Assembly (NCBI RefSeq): GCF_014837145.1
Contig: NZ_JACYFS010000003.1
Location: forward strand, 225,494 to 289,493
Origin: Chryseobacterium caseinilyticum
GTDB lineage: Bacteria > Bacteroidota > Bacteroidia > Flavobacteriales > Weeksellaceae
Reading direction: 5' to 3'
DNA length: 64,000 nt
Both the position numbers and the translations under genes were made by a program. The notes under the pieces are model-generated. The model was not told where the DNA came from. It saw only the letters and a list, made by a program, of their open reading frames with translations, and searched no databases. Below are positions 53,563 through 62,183 of the stretch, piece after piece. The stretch's first letter is position 1. Each line of letters starts with the position of its first letter.

Positions 53563-54476
53563 AAATTTTAAAATTATCGCTTCTTGCTTTTTCGGTTGCC
53601 ACTTTGGTGAGCTGTAAAAAGGATGAAGGAGCAACAGAAAAACCTAACGACAGCGTTGCAGAAAAGAAAGATTCTGTGGTAGTTCCTGAAATTCACAAAG
53701 AACTTTATGGTATTTACACGGGCGATTTTTTTGGCAAAGGTAAAATATTCGATAACGAAACGCAGGATTCTTACGAAGGAACAGATTACAAAAAACTGTC
53801 ACTGAAAATCAACAGAATTACAAAGGATTCTGTGTACGGGCAAAGTATTGTAAACGGAAATCAAAGGCCTTTCAGAGGCGTTTTTAATGAAACGGCCAAC
53901 TCATTTATTCTGGATGAGCCTGGAAGTAATAAAAGTGACGGAAGATTTGAGGTGAAAATCTATAAAGATTCAATGTCCGGAAGTTGGGCCGCCTATAAAA
54001 AATCGGGTGTCAATATTCCTGTGAAAAATCTGAAACTGGCAAAGAAAGAATTTGTCTACAATCCGAACTTTATGCTCAACGAAGATTCTGATCTCATTGA
54101 TTGGGAAAATCCTAAGGATTTCAAGGAAAAATATACTGATGATGATGGTAAAACCGAATCTTACACCACTTCAAAAAACAGATTTGCTTCTGACGCAGTT
54201 TTTAAAATAAATGCTTCAAAACAGAAACTGACCGAAAAAAACCTGAAAAATCTGAGAAAACTGGATATGGAAATCATTAAAAATGCAGTTTTTGCAAGAC
54301 ATGGCTATGCCTTCAAAAAGCAGACCTACCGATACTTTTTTGAGCAGACAGACTGGTATATTCCCGTTTCAAATAATGTGGATGACCAGCTTTCGAAAAT
54401 GGAAAAAGATAATGTGGTTCTTCTGAACCGCTTCATTAAATATGCGGAAGATAAATACGATCAGTTTGGAAGATAA
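53559..54476 (+). CDS. YARHG domain lipoprotein
   Basis: About 305 residues. The ATG at 53559 starts a lipoprotein signal (ILKLSLLAFSVATLVSCKK, Cys ~19) and overlaps the previous stop. An earlier ATG would give a non-signal N-terminus. After a Glu/Lys/Ser linker comes a beta domain (HKELYGIYTGDFFGKGK, ISFP-type strands). The C-terminal YARHG domain has RKLDMEIIKNAVFARHGYAFK and RYFFEQTDWYIP. YARHG is an extracellular alpha domain of unknown role, frequent in Bacteroidetes surface lipoproteins. Confidence 0.85.
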   Translation: MKILKLSLLAFSVATLVSCKKDEGATEKPNDSVAEKKDSVVVPEIHKELYGIYTGDFFGKGKIFDNETQDSYEGTDYKKLSLKINRITKDSVYGQSIVNGNQRPFRGVFNETANSFILDEPGSNKSDGRFEVKIYKDSMSGSWAAYKKSGVNIPVKNLKLAKKEFVYNPNFMLNEDSDLIDWENPKDFKEKYTDDDGKTESYTTSKNRFASDAVFKINASKQKLTEKNLKNLRKLDMEIIKNAVFARHGYAFKKQTYRYFFEQTDWYIPVSNNVDDQLSKMEKDNVVLLNRFIKYAEDKYDQFGR

Positions 54477-54507
54477 TTTTTTTTGTCACTAAACAAAATC
54501 TTTATTC

Positions 54508-54744
54508 ATGGAAAATTTAGGTAGTTTCGTAATTCTGCTGTTTTTACCGATTGTCATACTTTTTCAGATATTTTTAGGATTTATCATTACATCAGTCTGG
54601 AAAATAAAGATAATAGAAAATGATTCAGTAAAGAAATATTTAACCTTTTGGCTTTATGATCTTGTGGGCTCTATTGTTGTGGCAGGTGCTGTGATGCTGA
54701 TGATGACTGTTTTTCAGAAACTCATGGTATTTCTGTTCAGATAA
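54508..54744 (+). CDS. Small two-helix membrane protein
   Basis: 78 residues with one helix near the start (VILLFLPIVILFQIFLGFII) and one at the end (SIVVAGAVMLMMTVF). No family. Its last 31 bases overlap the 3' end of the DUF2809 gene on the other strand, a tail-to-tail overlap that suggests both are real. Confidence 0.5.
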   Translation: MENLGSFVILLFLPIVILFQIFLGFIITSVWKIKIIENDSVKKYLTFWLYDLVGSIVVAGAVMLMMTVFQKLMVFLFR

Positions 54745-55100
54745 ACCGGAATCAGAAGTAACATACATCCAACTGCATAACACAGAATGTCAATCCAGGA
54801 AAATGAATTTCCGATCACAATATACATCAGGCTTCCTTTTTGGAAGCCTAATTTTTCGGCTACATTAAAGTATTGTGCAAATTCAATCAGACAGGAAAAA
54901 AGGAAGATTCCGCTAATGAGTTTTATGCTGTTTATTTTTATAAAAGTTCTTACAAAAGTGTAAAGTAAGATAACCACAATTACATCGCCCAGATAGGCTC
55001 TTATGAAGAAATTGTTTTTAAAAACCGTTGCAATTAGAACTTCTGCACAAAAAAGCAGAATAGTGAGCAAAAGGTATCCCAGACTAAATTTAATTTTCAT
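54714..55100 (-). CDS. DUF2809 membrane protein
   Basis: About 128 residues with four hydrophobic helices: FSLGYLLLTILLFCAEVLIA, then GDVIVVILLYTFVRTF, then ISGIFLFSCLIEFAQYF and a final ILCYAVGCMLLLIPVYL. The RAYLGDVIVV and IEFAQYF...SWIDILCYAVG motifs match DUF2809. I start at the ATG that gives the usual N-terminus; an ATG at 55124 would add eight residues. Function is unknown. Confidence 0.75.
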   Translation of the reverse strand: MKIKFSLGYLLLTILLFCAEVLIATVFKNNFFIRAYLGDVIVVILLYTFVRTFIKINSIKLISGIFLFSCLIEFAQYFNVAEKLGFQKGSLMYIVIGNSFSWIDILCYAVGCMLLLIPVYLNRNTMSF

Positions 55101-55249
55101 TCCATGTTTATTTATTGCAAACATAAAATATTTGTCAAAAAAATTCCAATTTTATTGATATAAATTTAAAGGAAAAGTTTTTAAGGCATTTTTTTTGTAA
55201 CGAAAGCCTTATTGATATTTATTTTAATTTTGCAGGAAAAAGTAATTGA

Positions 55250-55717
55250 ATGAAAAATTTATTAATGATACTGATGTTTGCTTCACTTGGAGTAAATATC
55301 AATGCCCAGACAAAATCCAAATCTGATACAGTAGCGAAACCACATGCTGCTAAAACAGTCGAAGATTTGCCGGATTACGCTGAGTTGCAGAAAAAACTCG
55401 ACCTGAAAGATGTAGTCACAGTGGCAGATCAGGAACCTGAATATCCGGGCGGTAAAAAGGCTTATCTGTACAAGGTTTCTGAAAATATGCCGATTATCGA
55501 TATTAAAAATAAGGAGCAATTCGGCACCACGATTTATGTTATTATAGAAAAAGATGGATATGTACGGAAATATGCGGCAATCAGCAAAAATAAAAAACAC
55601 GCAGCCGCAGGCGAAGAAGCGGTGAAAAAAGTTTTCGAACGCTGGAAACCTGCCAAAATCGGAGGCAAACCGGTGAGATATATTTTCTATATTCCCATTG
55701 GTTTGAGAAAATGGTAA
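55250..55717 (+). CDS. Secreted TonB-C-terminal-like protein 2
   Basis: 155 residues with a signal peptide (LLMILMFASLGVNINAQ), then a Lys/Asp linker. The TonB-like domain follows: EPEYPGGKKAYLYKV, TTIYVIIEKDGYVRKY, AAAGEEAVKKVFERWKPAKIGGKPVRYIFYIPIGL. A -7-like TAATTTTG lies at 55225-55232. It ends in its own terminator and is the most divergent of the group. Confidence 0.75.
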   Translation: MKNLLMILMFASLGVNINAQTKSKSDTVAKPHAAKTVEDLPDYAELQKKLDLKDVVTVADQEPEYPGGKKAYLYKVSENMPIIDIKNKEQFGTTIYVIIEKDGYVRKYAAISKNKKHAAAGEEAVKKVFERWKPAKIGGKPVRYIFYIPIGLRKW

Positions 55718-55740
55718 GATATTTTCAAATTATAAATAAC

Positions 55741-55769
55741 ACGACATCAATCTTCTGATGTCGTTTTTG
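55741..55769 (+). terminator. Terminator after TonB-like protein 2
   Basis: A perfect 9-bp stem ACGACATCA/TGATGTCGT (55741-55749, 55756-55764) and T5, followed directly by the promoter-like element of the next gene. Confidence 0.8.
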
Positions 55770-55781
55770 TTTAAAATTTTT

Positions 55782-55789
55782 TACTTTTG
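55782..55789 (+). promoter_or_regulatory. -7 element of the TonB-like 3-5 gene run
   Basis: TACTTTTG, exact -7 consensus, 15 bases before the start codon at 55804 and right after the preceding terminator. A TTG lies 12 bases upstream, closer than usual. Confidence 0.4.
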
Positions 55790-55803
55790 ACAAAATTCAG
55801 GTA

Positions 55804-56241
55804 ATGAGAAACACAGTAACAATTTTCTTACTGGTTATCAGTCAAATTATATTAGCCCAAAGAACTTATTCTCCTGCGCCGCCGCCGGCAGTTGACCGTA
55901 ATGCTGAGGTCCCTGTAAGTATAGTTAAAGTGTATGAAAATCCTACAGAAGTGGCAGAATTTCCTAAAGGAATTAATATTTTCAGAGATAAATTTAATAA
56001 AGTAATGGTCACTTCTTCTTTTGAAAGTGCGACAGAGAAAAAATTTAAAACAATAGTCAGTTTTGTAGTTGAGCGTAATGGCTCTATTAGTGATGTTCAG
56101 GCAAAAGGAATAAATGCTGATTTTGATGCTGAGGTGATAAAAGCAGTAGAAAGCATAAAAGACAAATGGAAACCCGCCAAATATAAAGGTGAAACCGTGA
56201 GAAGCAGATTCAGAATTCCTGTGATGATGTCGCTTGACTAG
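55804..56241 (+). CDS. Secreted TonB-C-terminal-like protein 3
   Basis: 145 residues. The signal peptide (TIFLLVISQIILAQ) is followed by a Pro-rich bit (SPAPPPAVD), EFPKGINIFRDKF, TIVSFVVERNGSISDVQAKGIN and the C-terminal KDKWKPAKYKGETVRSRFRIPVMM. It is closely related to the next gene, from which it is separated by 18 bp, so recent duplication is likely. Confidence 0.75.
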   Translation: MRNTVTIFLLVISQIILAQRTYSPAPPPAVDRNAEVPVSIVKVYENPTEVAEFPKGINIFRDKFNKVMVTSSFESATEKKFKTIVSFVVERNGSISDVQAKGINADFDAEVIKAVESIKDKWKPAKYKGETVRSRFRIPVMMSLD

Positions 56242-56259
56242 TTTTATTTTCAAATAATT

Positions 56260-56700
56260 ATGAATAAAAAAATTTCAATATTTCTGTCCTTAATTTGCTC
56301 CGCAATTTTCTTAGCGCAGGATGTACGGCCTGCCAGCTCACCTGTAAAAAAAGTTGATCTAAAAGACATCGAAATAATAACAGTATGCCATGATTATCCG
56401 AATCATGATGCCTTATTTTTAAATGGAAAAGAAGATTTTATTGAGAAATTAAAGAGCCAAATATCTTCTGATGCTTTGATAATGGTGAAAGGTAAAGAAA
56501 GTTTTAAATCAATCCTCAATTTCGTTGTGGAGAGAGATGGAACAATCTCAGAAATTCAGGTAAGTGGTACAAATCAAAAGTTTAGTAATGCTGTTAAACT
56601 TGCTGCAAAACGAATTAAAGGAAAATGGCTTCCTGCAAAGAAAAACGGCAATTCAGTAAGAAGTAAAATGCAGATTCCTGTTGTAATGAATTTCCACTAA
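56260..56700 (+). CDS. Secreted TonB-C-terminal-like protein 4
   Basis: 146 residues. The signal ISIFLSLICSAIFLAQ is followed by a linker, ALFLNGKEDFIEKL, SILNFVVERDGTISEIQVSGTN and KGKWLPAKKNGNSVRSKMQIPVVMNF. In TonB the equivalent strand pairs with the receptor's TonB box. Without an inner-membrane anchor a different partner seems likely. It is in the same run as 55804 and the interrupted gene after it. Confidence 0.75.
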   Translation: MNKKISIFLSLICSAIFLAQDVRPASSPVKKVDLKDIEIITVCHDYPNHDALFLNGKEDFIEKLKSQISSDALIMVKGKESFKSILNFVVERDGTISEIQVSGTNQKFSNAVKLAAKRIKGKWLPAKKNGNSVRSKMQIPVVMNFH

Positions 56701-56714
56701 AATTAACTGTTTCT

Positions 56715-57148
56715 ATGAAAAAAAAATTACAATATTTCTGGTTTTGCTCGTTAACGGCATTTCTTTCGGACAGGATATTATCAAAGATTACGGTCAACTC
56801 AATGAGCTGGCTTTGACTCACAGAGATGGAAAAATAAGAATGGAGGCTGAACAACCTGCAACTTTTCCATTTGGTGCCGATGCTTTGAGAAATATGATTG
56901 CGAATAATTTCAGGATGAGGAAAATAGTAACCACTGCTGATCAGGAGTTTTGTACTCTGATTTTTATTGTCGGCAAAGAAGGTACGATAGAACACGTAAA
57001 ATCTGTTGGAAGCAACCTTACCTTTAATAAGGAGGCAGAAAGAGCACTTTTAAAAATAAAGCAAAAATGGACTCCCGGTATCATGAATGGCGAGAAGATA
57101 TATTGTAGATTCAAAATTCCATTAACAGTAACTTTTACTAAAAAATAA
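56715..57148 (+). CDS. TonB-C-terminal-like protein 5 with out-of-frame A9 start tract
   Basis: The ATG at 56715 is followed by nine A (56718-56726). In that frame translation ends after a short nonsense peptide. With 7 or 10 A the same ATG would open a normal signal peptide (KKITIFLVLLVNGISFGQD) fused to the TonB-like body, which reaches 57148 intact (QPATFPFGADALRNM, KQKWTPGIMNGEKIYCRFKIPL). As written, only an internal TTG (56744) starts this body. Polymerase slippage, phase variation, decay and sequencing error are all possible. Confidence 0.6.
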
Positions 57149-57158
57149 AATCACAGGA

Positions 57159-59747
57159 CTACTTCCCAATCATCTTTTTAATCGAATTCAGCTTCATCAA
57201 GGCTTCAATCGGCGTCAGTGTATTAATATCAATCTTCGTGAGTTCTTCCCTGATATTTTCCAGAACAGGATCATCCAACTGGAAAAAAGAAAGCTGCATA
57301 TTTTCTTCGGTAACCCTTTTTACACCTTCAGAAGAGCCTCCCTGCGAACGGCTGGCTTCCAGAGTTTTCAGAATTTCATTTGCCCGGTTGACAACTTTTG
57401 AAGGCATTCCCGCCAGTTTTGCCACATGAATACCGAAACTGTGCTCGCTTCCTCCTGAAATAAGTTTTCTCAAAAATATAATATTTCCTTTATTCTCCTG
57501 AATGGAAACGTGAAAGTTTTTCACACGCTCAAAATTCACGGTCATTTCATTCAACTCGTGATAATGCGTTGCAAATAAAGTTTTTGCTTGCGAAGGATGC
57601 TGATGAAGATACTCCGCAATCGCCCATGCAATAGAAACCCCGTCATAAGTGGAAGTTCCACGGCCGATTTCGTCTAATAAAATCAAACTTCGGTCTGAAA
57701 TATTATTTAAAATATACGCCGCCTCATTCATTTCCACCATGAATGTTGATTCGCCGGCAGAGATATTGTCACTCGCGCCAACTCTTGTAAAAATCTTATC
57801 TAAAACTCCAATTTCAGCGTGTTTTGCAGGAACAAAACTCCCAATTTGCGCCATCAGACAAACGATTGCCGTCTGACGGAGAATCGCCGATTTACCCGCC
57901 ATGTTGGGACCGGTCACCATAATGATCTGTTGCGAATCTTTATCTAAAAAAATATCATTCGGAATATATTTTTCGCCTAAAGGAAGGGCATTTTCAATGA
58001 TTGGATGTCTCGCTTCCTTTAAGTCAATTTTAAAACCGTCATTCAGAACAGGTTTGGTATAACTTTCAGAAACCGCCAGTTCAGACAGACCAACTGCCAC
58101 ATCAAGCTGCGCAATAATATTTGAATTTTCCTGAATTCTGTCCATATAAATCATCGTATCCGAACATACTTTTCGGTACAGTTGATTTTCCAGAACACTG
58201 ATCTTTTCTTCAGCACCCAGAATCTGACTTTCGTATTCTTTCAGTTCTTCTGTGATGTATCTTTCTGCATTCACCAACGTCTGCTTTCTGATCCAATCGC
58301 TTGGAACTTTATCTTTATGGGTGTTTCTTACTTCAATAAAATATCCGAAAACATTATTAAAATCAATTTTCAGACTGGTAATTCCGGTTCGTTCCACTTC
58401 ACGCTGACACATTTCGTCCAGAAAACCTCTTCCTTTATTTTGCAGACTTCTCAGATGATCGAGTTCTTCGGAAATATTCTGTTTGATCACATTTCCTTTC
58501 GCTAAATTGACAGGAAGTTCTTCATTCAAATGATTTTCCAGCAGTTGAATCAAATCATCTAATGAATTTAATGGCTCCAACCAGGCTAAGACATCAGCGT
58601 GAGGATGAAGCAATCCTTTAATTTTCTGAATATTGATCAGACTTTGACGCAGATAACCTAATTCTTTAGGTGAAATTTTCTCTGCCGCCAGTTTTCCCAT
58701 CAATCGGTCTAGATCTGAGATCGCTCTCAGTAATTGGGAAATTTCATATTTTAAATGATCATTTTCGTTTAAAAAGTCAATTAACGAAAGCCGTCTTGCA
58801 ATTTCTTCGACAGATTTTAATGGTAGAATAATTCTTCTTCTCAACAATCTTCCACCCATCGGCGTAGAAGTTTTATCGATAATATCTAAAAGAGATTTTC
58901 CTTTCGGATGGCTTGGATAAACGATTTCGAGATTTCTCAGCGTAAAATGATCCATCATCAGATAATCTTCCTGCGGAATAATCTGAATTTTGGTGATGTG
59001 CGCCAGTAATTTATGATGCGTATCTTCAACCAGATAAGCGAAGATGGCTCCTGCAGCGGTAATTGCCAAAGGTAAACCTTCAACGCCAAAACCTTTTAAT
59101 GAATTGGTTTTAAACTGATTCGTCAGTTTTTCATAAGCAAAGTTATACTGATAAGCCCAGTCTTCCAGTTTGAAAACGTTTCTGTTTTTCAGCTGATCGG
59201 GAATCTGTACGCTTCGTTGATAAATAATTTCACTCGGATCAAACGTGTTGATGATGTGTAAAATTTTATCCAAATTTCCTTCGCTCACCAAAAATTCTCC
59301 GGTAGAAACATCAACCAAAGCGATTCCGTATTTTTCTTTTTCTTTATGAAGGGAAAGCAGGAAATTATTCTTTTTTGAAGTCAGAACCTGATCGTTGAAA
59401 GTCACTCCGGGCGTCACCAATTCTGTTACGCCACGTTTTACAATTCCTTTGACGGTTTTTGGATCTTCCAGTTGGTCACAAATCGCTACACGAATCCCGG
59501 CTCTCACCAATTTAGGCAAATAAGAATCCACTGAATGATGCGGGAAACCCGCCAGTTCGATATGACCGTCACCGTTCGCTCTTTTGGTCAGAACAATCCC
59601 CAAAATCTGAGAAGTTCTTACGGCATCCTGACCGAAGGTTTCGTAGAAATCGCCCACTCTGAAAAGCAAAAGCGCATCTGGATATTTCGCCTTGATGGTG
59701 TTGTACTGCGTCATTAACGGGGTTTCTTTCTTCGTCGCCTTTGCCAT
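57159..59747 (-). CDS. mutS: DNA mismatch repair protein MutS
   Basis: Mismatch-recognition ATPase. At 862 residues it is full length. The N-terminal mismatch-binding loop has FRVGDFYETF (the conserved Phe-x-Glu). The connector and lever domains follow, then the ATPase with MVTGPNMAGKSAILRQTA (Walker A), STFMVEMNEAA, LILLDEIGRGTSTYDGVSIAWA and FATHYHEL. It ends in the C-terminal dimerisation helix region. Every key residue is in place. It stands alone, facing the TonB-like run tail to tail. Confidence 0.97.
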   Translation of the reverse strand: MAKATKKETPLMTQYNTIKAKYPDALLLFRVGDFYETFGQDAVRTSQILGIVLTKRANGDGHIELAGFPHHSVDSYLPKLVRAGIRVAICDQLEDPKTVKGIVKRGVTELVTPGVTFNDQVLTSKKNNFLLSLHKEKEKYGIALVDVSTGEFLVSEGNLDKILHIINTFDPSEIIYQRSVQIPDQLKNRNVFKLEDWAYQYNFAYEKLTNQFKTNSLKGFGVEGLPLAITAAGAIFAYLVEDTHHKLLAHITKIQIIPQEDYLMMDHFTLRNLEIVYPSHPKGKSLLDIIDKTSTPMGGRLLRRRIILPLKSVEEIARRLSLIDFLNENDHLKYEISQLLRAISDLDRLMGKLAAEKISPKELGYLRQSLINIQKIKGLLHPHADVLAWLEPLNSLDDLIQLLENHLNEELPVNLAKGNVIKQNISEELDHLRSLQNKGRGFLDEMCQREVERTGITSLKIDFNNVFGYFIEVRNTHKDKVPSDWIRKQTLVNAERYITEELKEYESQILGAEEKISVLENQLYRKVCSDTMIYMDRIQENSNIIAQLDVAVGLSELAVSESYTKPVLNDGFKIDLKEARHPIIENALPLGEKYIPNDIFLDKDSQQIIMVTGPNMAGKSAILRQTAIVCLMAQIGSFVPAKHAEIGVLDKIFTRVGASDNISAGESTFMVEMNEAAYILNNISDRSLILLDEIGRGTSTYDGVSIAWAIAEYLHQHPSQAKTLFATHYHELNEMTVNFERVKNFHVSIQENKGNIIFLRKLISGGSEHSFGIHVAKLAGMPSKVVNRANEILKTLEASRSQGGSSEGVKRVTEENMQLSFFQLDDPVLENIREELTKIDINTLTPIEALMKLNSIKKMIGK

Positions 59748-59840
59748 TGAGTTTTACTTAAATTTGGGTTGGTAAAAATAGGAATAAAAAAAGAAGGAGG
59801 GAAATGGTGATTTTAAATCTCATACAGAAGTTCTGTAACA

Positions 59841-60260
59841 TCAGCTAAAACTATACAATCCAGATTTTTCAATAAAGGGTTTCAGCTTTTCGATGACATT
59901 TTTATCGGTGTACCAAATTATGAATGTATAATCCCAGTCTTCAGATAATAAACATTCTAATTCCGGAATTACATAAATTGAAAATTCATTTGATGTTTTA
60001 GTCATTGAATCTTCATAATTAGGAAGCGTTTCATCAATGTTACTAATTTCATTTAATTTTCTCTCTTTTAAATCAACGAGTTGCATTCTGTAATGCTTAA
60101 AAATAGTATTTATTAAAAAGTTAAATTTAGACCAATCAGCCTCAGTGACTTCGTCCAATAGATGATAGTTTTCTTTACAGAGCCATTCTGGCCAAAGCGA
60201 AATGAATTGCTTTTTGTATTCACTTTTAACTACTTCATCATCAAAATATTTATTGAACAT
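59841..60260 (-). CDS. Hypothetical acidic protein
   Basis: 139 residues, acidic and without a signal peptide: EWLCKENYHLLDEVTEADW at the front, IDETLPNYEDSM in the centre and a WDYTFIIWYTDKNVIEKLKPF end. No family was recognised. Small acidic proteins of this kind are often immunity proteins, but no toxin gene is next to it, so that is speculation. It follows the interrupted gene at 60279-60767 on the same strand. Confidence 0.6.
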   Translation of the reverse strand: MFNKYFDDEVVKSEYKKQFISLWPEWLCKENYHLLDEVTEADWSKFNFLINTIFKHYRMQLVDLKERKLNEISNIDETLPNYEDSMTKTSNEFSIYVIPELECLLSEDWDYTFIIWYTDKNVIEKLKPFIEKSGLYSFS

Positions 60261-60278
60261 AATTAATTAAGTATAATT

Positions 60279-60767
60279 TTATAATGCAATAATTTGTAGA
60301 TTACTTTTTACAACCAGAGTTTTTGTTTTATATTCAGTTTCATTTACAATCTCACCAAGACGATTGATTAAACCAGTTTCATCTTCCGAAGTCATTATTA
60401 TTTTAGTTCCTGATCGATGATTGGCTTCCAAATTATTAATTACAATCCGCCTTATTTCTAAGCTAAATTTATCATCAACATTCTGAAACTCTTCAAAAAC
60501 GAAAAGGCTATTGTTTTCTGCAATCCAATCTATGTGAAAATCAAAAATTTGGTTATCATTATATTTTCCTTTTGAATAGTAAAACGGTGAGAAAAGCTCT
60601 TTTGCTTGAACTATATTTAAATAATCGGAAAGTGACTTCATTGATTTAGGAAACCTTATAAGCTCAAGATTATTATTTTCAAGAATTTTGGATAGAGTTT
60701 TATATCTTTACTCTTCTGTTGTTCCAAGAATCAAAATGTGTTTGTGAAAAGTAAATCTGTAATCCAT
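60279..60767 (-). pseudogene. Hypothetical gene interrupted by an in-frame stop
   Basis: An ATG at 60767 opens MDYRFTFHKHILILGTTEE, followed by TAA (60708-60710). The same frame then continues without break through RYKTLSKILENNNLELIRF and a 120-codon part (MKSLSDYLNIVQAKELF to LQIIAL). The smooth composition on both sides of the stop indicates one ~162-codon gene with a nonsense change. The 120-residue part could still be made from the internal ATG at 60641. Family unknown; an ATP-binding-like beta-alpha pattern is weakly suggested. Confidence 0.55.
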
Positions 60768-60795
60768 TTTATTTGTAATATCTAAGAGCAATATT

Positions 60796-61680
60796 TTAAA
60801 CCTTCTCTTTTTTACTCAAATGCTTTTCCAGAGCCTCAGTTGCTTTCTCATACGCCCATTTCTGCTTATAATCTACCCATTCAGATTTAAATAATTTCCG
60901 TAAAATTTTATCCGTATAGCGCATAACAAAAACATGATACAGCATATTCACAAAAACTTTGGGTTTATTCGGTAAAGCTCTGAGCGACATTGAAAAACCA
61001 GGTTCTAAGTATCTGTTGAAATGCCAGAATGCGCCGGGAATAAAAAGCGCATCGCCGTGTTCCATGAAAATTTCAATGCCTGTGGCGTATTTCAACGCCG
61101 GAAATTTTTCGTAATCAGGATTTTCGTAATCGATGTCGTAAACCGTGTGAACTGACAGCGGAACTTTATATAAAAACTTCGACTGTTTCTGGTCAAAGAG
61201 CAAAATTCTTTTCTTTCCTTCAAAATGAAAGTGCATAAAATCTCCCAGATCAACATCGTAGTGCATCAGAACATGCGCTTCACTTCCACCAAAAAATAAA
61301 GTCGGAAGCCGCTTGAAAAATTTAATTCCCAAATCGGGATATGTGAAGTTTTTCAGCAATTCTGGAAGTCGGTCTGTGATAATGTAGAAGAAAATTCGCA
61401 GATCAGAAGGTTTAGATTTTATCGTGTCGATATAATCCTTCATTTTCATCTTTGTCACAGGAGCATCAGAACTTTTCTTTGCATCCGCAGGTTTGTTGTC
61501 GTAGAGTGGAACTTCCTGTTCGCCCGCTTTTTCTTTAATAAAATCAAAATTCCATTTGTCGAAAGCTTCCCAGCGACTCGCGTAGTTTTTGATCAGAAGC
61601 GGCTTCTGTTTTTTGAAATAATTTTCCTGAAAATCTTCTTTACTGATGTCACTGACTACATCTACGTTTTCGAGAATCAT
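60796..61680 (-). CDS. Cupin-like (JmjC-type) 2-oxoglutarate/Fe(II) oxygenase
   Basis: 294 residues of the cupin_8/JmjC type. It opens with the family element NYFKKQKPLLIKNYASRW. The iron facial triad is visible as HYDVDLGDFMHFHFEGKK (His...Asp) and a later His in IPGAFWHFNRYLEPG. Such enzymes hydroxylate protein side chains or small molecules; the target is unknown. No neighbour gives a clear context. Confidence 0.85.
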   Translation of the reverse strand: MILENVDVVSDISKEDFQENYFKKQKPLLIKNYASRWEAFDKWNFDFIKEKAGEQEVPLYDNKPADAKKSSDAPVTKMKMKDYIDTIKSKPSDLRIFFYIITDRLPELLKNFTYPDLGIKFFKRLPTLFFGGSEAHVLMHYDVDLGDFMHFHFEGKKRILLFDQKQSKFLYKVPLSVHTVYDIDYENPDYEKFPALKYATGIEIFMEHGDALFIPGAFWHFNRYLEPGFSMSLRALPNKPKVFVNMLYHVFVMRYTDKILRKLFKSEWVDYKQKWAYEKATEALEKHLSKKEKV

Positions 61681-61805
61681 CTGTTTTGTTTTTTAATGCG
61701 AAATAAAAATAGTGTTTTTTTGAAATTTGAAAAAATTTTGATGGGATTAGTTACCATAAAATGCACAGATCTGCATGGATGATTGTGAATAATTATGGTG
61801 AGAAA

Positions 61806-62054
61806 ATGCCACGAATGCACGAATAAATCGTTATTATTTTGAACATCCGAGTTTTGCCCGACTTTTTAATTAAACGCAAAGCCAAACAAAGAATTTAAAT
61901 TTTGTCCGTCTTTTTTAAAGTTATAAAAAGGCCTAAAGTTAGCAAGGAAATACAAGTTATTCTTAATAGTACAAATTGCGACAATCGTAATTATTATTTA
62001 ATTAAAATTCGGAATTCACTCATCAATTCATAAAAATTCGTGCATTCGCGGCAT
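61806..62054. repeat. Inverted-repeat-bounded element (MITE-like) in a 500-bp gap
   Basis: The 19-bp ends ATGCCACGAATGCACGAAT (61806-61824) and, in reverse complement with one mismatch, 62036-62054 bound a 249-bp AT-rich stretch. The whole 61681-62183 gap holds no gene. Phrases such as TCCCGCAGATT recur near 34018, pointing to a dispersed repeat family. Confidence 0.5.
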
Positions 62055-62158
62055 CTTAAAAACGATTATTTAATTAAATCTGCGACATCAGCCTAATCTG
62101 CGGGAGCTATTTAATTCCAAAATTAAAATTTCCACGAAAAACAATAATCCGAATATTT

Positions 62159-62166
62159 TATCTTTG
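62159..62166 (+). promoter_or_regulatory. Possible -7 element for the bestrophin gene
   Basis: TATCTTTG, an exact TAnnTTTG match, 17 bases before the bestrophin ATG. No clear TTG at -33. Confidence 0.35.
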
Positions 62167-62183
62167 CAAAAAGCACATCAGCC

